Shown here: in pieces, positions 57,988-64,000 of the stretch | How positions within the stretch are numbered: the first letter of the stretch is position 1 | Layout: each line of letters begins with the position of its first letter | From: Bacillota bacterium | GTDB lineage: Bacteria > Bacillota > Clostridia > Oscillospirales > CAG-382 | Assembly (NCBI GenBank): GCA_029550965.1 | Contig: JAKPGJ010000022.1 | Span: 1-64,000, forward strand | DNA: 64,000 bases | Reading direction: 5' to 3' | Position numbers and translations under genes: made by a program | Notes under the pieces: model-generated | What the model was told of the DNA's origin: nothing | What the model saw: the letters and a program-made list of their open reading frames with translations, nothing else | The model's database searches: none

Positions 57988-58587
57988 CTATTTTAAAGAG
58001 AGCCAGACGCCGCCGTCGTTTCGGTCAAGAAAAACGGCCAGCGGTTCGTCGCCGACGTTCACGGCGAACACGATATATCCTTCCTGCTCTTCGCCCGCGC
58101 GCATTTCCTTCAGCTGCGGCTCGACGCCGGAAACGGCGGTCAAACCGTCATACTTTGCGCCGTCTTTGCCGACCAGGTCGAAGCTGGACGCGCCGATGTC
58201 GATTTTTTCGTCGTTTTCCGATTCAATCGCTTTGATTTTCACTTTTATAATCAGGTATTCTTTGCCTTCCGGCGCGGGCGGGTTGGATTCGCTGCCCTGT
58301 CTTACAAGCGCCCAGGCTTCTTCGCCCCGGAGAACCTCTGTGACGGTAATATCAGCTTTATACTTGTCGATTTGGGCGCCGCTTCCGTCGTAGTAATACG
58401 TCGATCCTAACGGAACCGGGTTTGTCCTTGAGCCGAGCCTTGCTTCTTCCGCCGCCGCGGATTCGGCCGGAGCGGTGGTTGTTTTCGTGATAGTCTTGCT
58501 TACGGTGATTTCTGTTTCATATATAATGCAGCCGGTCAGGAAAAAAGAAAAAATGATTATGAAGAGTAAAATGATTATCTTTTTCAT
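57988..58587 (-). CDS. Lipoprotein with DUF4352-like domain
   Basis: MKKIIILLFIIIFSFFLTGCIIYETEI lipobox; GKEYLIIKVKIKAIESENDEKIDIGASSFDLVGKDG...AGEEQEGYIVFAV. Confidence 0.75.
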   Translation of the reverse strand: MKKIIILLFIIIFSFFLTGCIIYETEITVSKTITKTTTAPAESAAAEEARLGSRTNPVPLGSTYYYDGSGAQIDKYKADITVTEVLRGEEAWALVRQGSESNPPAPEGKEYLIIKVKIKAIESENDEKIDIGASSFDLVGKDGAKYDGLTAVSGVEPQLKEMRAGEEQEGYIVFAVNVGDEPLAVFLDRNDGGVWLSLK

Positions 58588-58698
58588 CGCTTTCCTCTTT
58601 TCATAGGTCTTTTTTCTTTTTATTATTGATATTTCGCCGGGTTTATATGCTAAAAAGGGAAAAGAAGCGGCCGTTCTCGCCCGCTCCTGAAGAAAAAA

Positions 58699-58728
58699 AA
58701 CAGCAAGGACTTTTTCGTCCTTGCTGTT
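58699..58728 (-). terminator. tRNA-Val terminator
   Basis: AACAGCAAGGAC / GTCCTTGCTGTT with poly-T on - strand. Confidence 0.8.
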
Positions 58729-58729
58729 A

Positions 58730-58805
58730 TGGTGGGGACTACAGGGCTCGAACCTGTGACCCTCTGCTTGTAAGGCAGATGCTCTCCCAGCTGAGCTAAA
58801 TCCCC
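58730..58805 (-). tRNA. tRNA-Val (anticodon TAC)
   Basis: GGGGATTTAGCTCAGCTGGGAGAGCATCTGCCTTACAAGCAGAGGGTCACAGGTTCGAGCCCTGTAGTCCCCACCA; complete cloverleaf with encoded CCA. Confidence 0.97.
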
Positions 58806-58888
58806 GATTTTCGCTGCCTCTCTCTCGAGGCACGAACAGGATTATAGCATGTCGACGCAAACTTGTCAATACTTTTTTGAAGGAATTT

Positions 58889-59443
58889 TTATTTAAAGTG
58901 AAAATTGCTGACAACGGTATCCAGCGCCGCGACGGTTTTATCGTAGTCGCTCTCATGCGCGGTAAACGTAATCAGATACACATATCCAAATCGGATGCAG
59001 ATGACGCTGACAAATTTGTACGGCACGTTGTTCAGCGACGCCGAATAGCCTTTTCTGGCGGCGACTACGTTGTCAAGCGTTATCTCTTTGTCGTCGAAAA
59101 CGCTGAAATTCTGGAAGGTGGATTCCAGGCTCGGCTGATATTCTTTTTCCCAATACTCTTTAACGCTCTGGTTCTGGTCGGTCAGGTTAAAAGTGGTGAC
59201 GGAGATGCTCGCGTACCGCTCGACTTTGCTGGACAGCGAGGTGTTGTATTTGATGCTGATCATTCCGTCGTTTCTGTCCAGCTGCCAGTCGTCCGGGTAA
59301 TAGAAGTAATAATCGACGGCTTCGTTTTCCGCTTTCAGCGTGTTCGCGGGCTGGTCGGCGCCGGTGTTCTGACCCGAACAGGATGTCAGCAGGGGAACCG
59401 CAAGCGCGGCGAGTGCGATAATGACTGCAATCAGTTTTCTCAT
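58889..59443 (-). CDS. Lipoprotein, PsbP-like fold
   Basis: MRKLIAVIIALAALAVPLLTSCSGQ lipobox; YYFYYPDDWQLDRNDGMISIKYNTSLSSKVERYASISVTTFNL. Confidence 0.7.
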   Translation of the reverse strand: MRKLIAVIIALAALAVPLLTSCSGQNTGADQPANTLKAENEAVDYYFYYPDDWQLDRNDGMISIKYNTSLSSKVERYASISVTTFNLTDQNQSVKEYWEKEYQPSLESTFQNFSVFDDKEITLDNVVAARKGYSASLNNVPYKFVSVICIRFGYVYLITFTAHESDYDKTVAALDTVVSNFHFK

Positions 59444-59652
59444 ACGATGTACCTTTCAGCTTCTGCGCGTATTTATTTTCAGAAACACAGTATTTCCGTA
59501 ACGATATTGGTTTAAAGTATTCATATTGAGGACAGCACGATTATACTATATAATTCCAACAAACACAAGTACAAAAACTTAAAATTTTTATTGTAATAGC
59601 GCGTTTTATGTGATATAATAAAAGAATGTTGAAGGGAGGAACAAATGTTCAG

Positions 59653-61605
59653 ATGGGTAACTTTAAATTGGTAAGCGACTTTCAGCCGACGGGCGACCAG
59701 CCCGCCGCCATTGAGAAACTGGTCGAGGGAATCGAAAAAGGCTATCGGGACCAGACGCTTCTTGGCGTTACCGGTTCGGGAAAAACCTTCACAATGGCGA
59801 ACATCATCGCAAGGCTGAACCGTCCGACGCTCGTGCTTGAACCCAACAAAACGCTCGCAGCGCAGCTGTGCGCGGAGTTCAAGGCGTTCTTCCCCGAAAA
59901 CGCGGTCGAGTTTTTTGTATCCTACTACGATTATTATCAGCCGGAGGCTTATGTCCCGGGCAAGGATATATACATTGAAAAGGACGCTTCCATCAACGAC
60001 GAGATAGACAAGCTCCGCCATTCCGCGACCAGCGCTTTGTTCGAGCGCAGGGATGTTATTATTGTTGCATCGGTTTCCTGCATTTATTCTTTGGGCGACC
60101 CGAACGAGTACCGGAATCAGGTCATTTCGCTGCGTCCGGGTCAGATTACAACGCGCGACGAGATTATCAGAAGGCTGGTCGCGCTGCAGTACACCCGCAG
60201 CGACATCGGCTTTGAGCGCAACAACTTCCGGGTGCGCGGAGACGTGCTGGAGATTTTCCCGTCCAACACGCTTACCGACGCGATTCGTGTCGAGATGTTC
60301 GGCGACGAAATCGAGCGCATTTCGCAGATCAACGTCGTCACCGGCGAAGCGGTCGCGAAACTCGCGCATGCCGCGATCTACCCCGCATCGCATTATGTGA
60401 CCAACGAGGAAATCCGCAAAAGAGCGATCGAGGAGATTCTCAGAGAGCTGGACGAGCGGATTGCGTATTTTGAAAGTCAGGGCAAAATGATAGAAGCGCA
60501 GCGCATCAAAGAGCGGGTGCTGTTCGACGTCGAGCAGATACGCGAAATCGGCTACTGCAACGGCGTCGAGAACTACTCGAGGGTGCTCGCGGGCAGGCCG
60601 CCGGGAAGCACGCCTTATACGCTTTTGGATTACTTCCCGAAAGATTTTATCGTGTTCATCGACGAAAGCCACCTGGCATGTCCGCAGATACGGGGAATGT
60701 CGGGCGGCGATTACTCGCGGAAAAAGAACCTGATCGACTTCGGCTTCCGCCTGCCCTCCGCGTTTGACAACCGTCCGCTCACCTTCGACGAGTTTAATCA
60801 GAAGCGCGGACAGACCATCTATGTAAGCGCGACGCCGGGGGACTACGAGAAAAGTATCTCCCGGCAGATTGTCGAGCAGATTATACGTCCGACCGGACTG
60901 CTGGACCCGGAGGTCGAAGTCCGTCCGGTCAAAGGTCAGATCGACGACCTGCTCGGCGAAATCCGTCAGCGCGCCGAACGCGGCGAGCGTGTGCTGGTCA
61001 CGACGCTGACCAAGAAGATGGCGGAGGATTTGAGCGAGTTCTTAGAGCTGAATCATGTGCGCTGCCGCTATATGCATTACGATATCGACACCATCGAACG
61101 CATGGAAATCATCCGCGGCCTGCGCGCCGGCGAGTTCGACGTTCTGGTCGGCATCAACCTGCTCAGAGAGGGGCTTGACCTGCCCGAAGTATCGCTGGTC
61201 GCCATTCTGGACGCCGACAAAGAGGGATTCCTGCGCAACGAAAGGTCGTTGATTCAGACCATCGGCAGAGCGGCAAGAAACGCGAACGGCAAGGTTATCA
61301 TGTACGCGGACACGATCACCGAGTCTATGAACAGAGCCATTACCGAAACCAACCGCCGCCGCCGGATTCAGGATGAGTACAACAAAGCGCACGGAATCAT
61401 CCCGAGAACCATAAAGAAAGAGATCCGCGCGAACCTGGAGATTACCAGCAAAGCGGAGATCGAAGCCGGCGAAAAAGGCATATTGAGCAGGGAAGCGAAG
61501 AAGAAGCTGATCGAGAAGCTGACCGCGGAAATGAAGCGCGCCGCCAAGGAGCTCGACTTCGAGACCGCGGCCGCCATCCGCGACAGAATCAAAAGACTTA
61601 TGTGA
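59653..61605 (+). CDS. uvrB: Excinuclease ABC subunit B (start uncertain, 59626 possible)
   Basis: [52 protein letters not shown] motif C-terminus. Confidence 0.97.
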   Translation: MGNFKLVSDFQPTGDQPAAIEKLVEGIEKGYRDQTLLGVTGSGKTFTMANIIARLNRPTLVLEPNKTLAAQLCAEFKAFFPENAVEFFVSYYDYYQPEAYVPGKDIYIEKDASINDEIDKLRHSATSALFERRDVIIVASVSCIYSLGDPNEYRNQVISLRPGQITTRDEIIRRLVALQYTRSDIGFERNNFRVRGDVLEIFPSNTLTDAIRVEMFGDEIERISQINVVTGEAVAKLAHAAIYPASHYVTNEEIRKRAIEEILRELDERIAYFESQGKMIEAQRIKERVLFDVEQIREIGYCNGVENYSRVLAGRPPGSTPYTLLDYFPKDFIVFIDESHLACPQIRGMSGGDYSRKKNLIDFGFRLPSAFDNRPLTFDEFNQKRGQTIYVSATPGDYEKSISRQIVEQIIRPTGLLDPEVEVRPVKGQIDDLLGEIRQRAERGERVLVTTLTKKMAEDLSEFLELNHVRCRYMHYDIDTIERMEIIRGLRAGEFDVLVGINLLREGLDLPEVSLVAILDADKEGFLRNERSLIQTIGRAARNANGKVIMYADTITESMNRAITETNRRRRIQDEYNKAHGIIPRTIKKEIRANLEITSKAEIEAGEKGILSREAKKKLIEKLTAEMKRAAKELDFETAAAIRDRIKRLM

Positions 61606-61621
61606 AAATTAAGGAGATAAA

Positions 61622-64000
61622 ATGGCATCGGAAATTGTTATCAAAGGCGCGAGAGTTCACAACCTCAAGAACATCTCGCTCACCCTTCCAAGAGATAAAT
61701 TTATCGTTTTTACCGGGATTTCGGGTTCCGGCAAGTCGTCTTTGGCGTTTGACACGATTTACGCCGAAGGGCACCGCCGTTTTGTCGAGTCGCTTTCGTC
61801 CTACGCCAGACAGTTTCTCGGACAGCTGGACAAGCCCGACGTGGATATGATCGAGGGGCTTTCGCCCGCCATTTCCATCGACCAGAAAACCACGTCGAAG
61901 AACCCGCGCTCGACGGTAGGCACGGTGACCGAAATATACGATTATATGCGTCTTCTATACGCAAGAATCGGCGTTCCGCACTGCCCGATTTGCGGCGAGG
62001 TGATCAAACAGCAGTCGGTTGACGAAATCGTCGATAAAATTATGCAGCTGGAAGAGGGAACCCGCTTTATGGTGCTCGCGCCGGTCGTGTCCGCGAAAAA
62101 GGGCATGCACGAGAAAGTGCTTGCGGACGCCGTTAAAAGCGGTTACGTCCGCGCGCGCATCGACGGCAACATGTACGAGCTGTCGGAGAAAATAGAGCTG
62201 GACAAGAACAAAAAGCACGATATCGACATCGTCGTGGACAGGCTCGTCATGCGCAAGGAGAACATTCTCTCCAGACTGACCGACAGCATCGAAACGGCGT
62301 CCCGTTTGTCCGACGGAATCATAAAGATTCTGATTGTGGACGAATCGGCGGGCGAGAACGAAGAAAATGAAATGGTTTTCAGCCAGAATTACGCCTGCAA
62401 AACGCACGGCATTTCGCTCGGCGAACTCACGCCGCGCATGTTTTCGTTCAACAGCCCGTTCGGCGCCTGCGAGGCCTGCGGCGGTCTGGGCGAGAACTTT
62501 GTGGTTTCGCCGGACAAGGTGATCCCGGACAAGAAACTGTCTTTGTTCGGCGGTGCGATTATCTGCAACGGCTTTAAGTCCATCGAAGCGGGCAGTTATC
62601 TAGGCAATATCCTCAACATGGTCGGAAAGTTTTATAATTTTGACATTCACAAGCCGATTTGCGAATATTCTCCCGAGGCGCTGTCGGTTCTGTATTACGG
62701 CAACCTGAGCAAAAACCGCGCGTTCGGCGAGCCGAAATTCGAAGGAATTCTGAACCTGATCAAACGCCGGTACGAGCAGAACGCCTCCTTTGAAGTGCGG
62801 GAGTATTACGAAGAGTTCATGGAGAACGTGCCCTGTCCGGTCTGCAACGGAAAAAGGCTTAAAAAGGAATCGCTCGCGGTAACGGTGGGCGGAAAGAACA
62901 TCAGCGAGCTGTGCGATTTTAGCATTTCGCAGCTGAAGAATTTCTTTACGGACCTCAAACTGTCCAACACCGAGGAAACCATCGCGAAGGAAATCAAAAA
63001 GGAAATCAACAGCCGGCTCGGCTTTTTGGAGAGCGTAGGGCTGGACTACCTGACCCTTTCCAGAAGCGCCGGCACGCTTTCCGGCGGGGAAGCGCAGAGA
63101 ATCCGGCTGGCCACGCAGATCGGCTCTTCGCTGGTCGGCGTGCTGTATATCCTTGACGAGCCCAGCATCGGGCTTCACCAGCGGGACAATTACAAGCTGA
63201 TTAATACATTAAAGAAACTGCGTGATCTCGGCAACACGGTCATCGTGGTCGAGCACGACGAGGACACCATGCTCGCCGCCGACTATCTGGTGGATATCGG
63301 GCCGAGAGCCGGCGTTCACGGCGGAGAAGTCATCTTCACCGGACCGCCTTCGGAGATTGTGAAGTGCGAGCAGTCCATCACCGGGCAGTATTTGTCCGGC
63401 AAAAAGAAAATCCCCGTGCCGGCGACGCGCAGGCCCGGAAACGGAAAGTTCCTGACTGTTTACGGCGCGCAGGAGCATAACCTGAAAAACATCGACGTAT
63501 CGTTCCCGCTCGGCTGCTTTATCTGCGTGACCGGCGTTTCGGGTTCGGGAAAAAGTTCGCTGGTCAACTCCATCCTCTACAACGCGCTCGCCAAAAAACT
63601 GGGCAGAGTGAGCGCGATCCCCGGAAAACACAGAGAGATAACCGGCGCCGAGGAAATCGACAAGGTCATCAACATCGACCAGTCGCCGATCGGCAGGACG
63701 CCGCGCTCCAACCCGGCGACCTACACCGGACTGTTCGCGGACATCCGCGGCGTGTTCGCCGCGACGCCCGAGGCGAAGGCGAGGGGATACAAAGAGGGAA
63801 GGTTCTCCTTCAACGTCAAGGGCGGACGCTGCGAAGCCTGCGAAGGCGATGGAACCATTTTGATTGAAATGCACTTCCTGCCCGACGTTTACGTCACCTG
63901 CGACGTCTGCAAGGGCAAGCGATACAACCGCGAAACGCTGGAAGTGAAGTATAAAGGCAAAAATATATACGACGTGCTCGAGATGACGGTGGACGAGGGC
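61622..64000 (+). CDS. uvrA: Excinuclease ABC subunit A, truncated by window end
   Basis: [68 protein letters not shown]; runs open to end of window. Confidence 0.97.
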   Translation, partial: MASEIVIKGARVHNLKNISLTLPRDKFIVFTGISGSGKSSLAFDTIYAEGHRRFVESLSSYARQFLGQLDKPDVDMIEGLSPAISIDQKTTSKNPRSTVGTVTEIYDYMRLLYARIGVPHCPICGEVIKQQSVDEIVDKIMQLEEGTRFMVLAPVVSAKKGMHEKVLADAVKSGYVRARIDGNMYELSEKIELDKNKKHDIDIVVDRLVMRKENILSRLTDSIETASRLSDGIIKILIVDESAGENEENEMVFSQNYACKTHGISLGELTPRMFSFNSPFGACEACGGLGENFVVSPDKVIPDKKLSLFGGAIICNGFKSIEAGSYLGNILNMVGKFYNFDIHKPICEYSPEALSVLYYGNLSKNRAFGEPKFEGILNLIKRRYEQNASFEVREYYEEFMENVPCPVCNGKRLKKESLAVTVGGKNISELCDFSISQLKNFFTDLKLSNTEETIAKEIKKEINSRLGFLESVGLDYLTLSRSAGTLSGGEAQRIRLATQIGSSLVGVLYILDEPSIGLHQRDNYKLINTLKKLRDLGNTVIVVEHDEDTMLAADYLVDIGPRAGVHGGEVIFTGPPSEIVKCEQSITGQYLSGKKKIPVPATRRPGNGKFLTVYGAQEHNLKNIDVSFPLGCFICVTGVSGSGKSSLVNSILYNALAKKLGRVSAIPGKHREITGAEEIDKVINIDQSPIGRTPRSNPATYTGLFADIRGVFAATPEAKARGYKEGRFSFNVKGGRCEACEGDGTILIEMHFLPDVYVTCDVCKGKRYNRETLEVKYKGKNIYDVLEMTVDEG

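Noticed and set aside
58588-58956. N-terminal extension of the 57988 ORF (…GFSSAGRASALQAEGHRFEPCSPH…)
   Set aside because: This is translation through the tRNA-Val gene; the true start is MKKIIILL at 58587 with a lipobox.
59521-60672. 383-aa antisense ORF over uvrB
   Set aside because: Shadow of uvrB; no SD, low plausibility composition.
1-64000. CRISPR array, prophage or defence island
   Set aside because: No regularly spaced repeats and no cas, integrase, phage structural or restriction-modification genes seen; only the partial IS3-type transposase at the left edge.

Overview
The window is a Gram-positive, spore-forming Clostridia-type chromosomal segment (Oscillospiraceae-like by gene content; this taxonomy is inference). 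It is mostly housekeeping and sporulation genes: rnhA, a dnaC/dnaI-like ATPase, a DnaD-domain protein, murI, ddl, spoVT, clpP, a YgiQ radical SAM gene, spoIVB, spo0A, clpC, ylxM-ffh-rpsP-khpA-rimM-trmD, ptsH (HPr), uvrC, rsmD, coaD, metY-like, mnmA, a DEAD-box helicase, feoAB, pyk, tRNA-Val, uvrB and partial uvrA. Between these are accessory surface and secreted genes: tandem solute-binding lipoproteins, discoidin-type proteins, a dockerin-bearing glucosaminidase, tandem TraB/GumN-like lipoproteins, and an O-antigen-ligase/DUF4330 block. No CRISPR array, rRNA or complete mobile element was found; an IS3-type transposase C-terminus lies at the left edge. The most interesting signal is a short 30-codon leader ORF (42182-42274, ...MCRVSTLLTA) upstream of the O-acetylhomoserine sulfhydrylase gene. 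Its codons just after Met-Cys are perfectly complementary over 10 nt to the metY-like Shine-Dalgarno/start-proximal region, which suggests a cysteine- (or methionine-) sensing translational attenuator in place of a T-box or SAM riboswitch.
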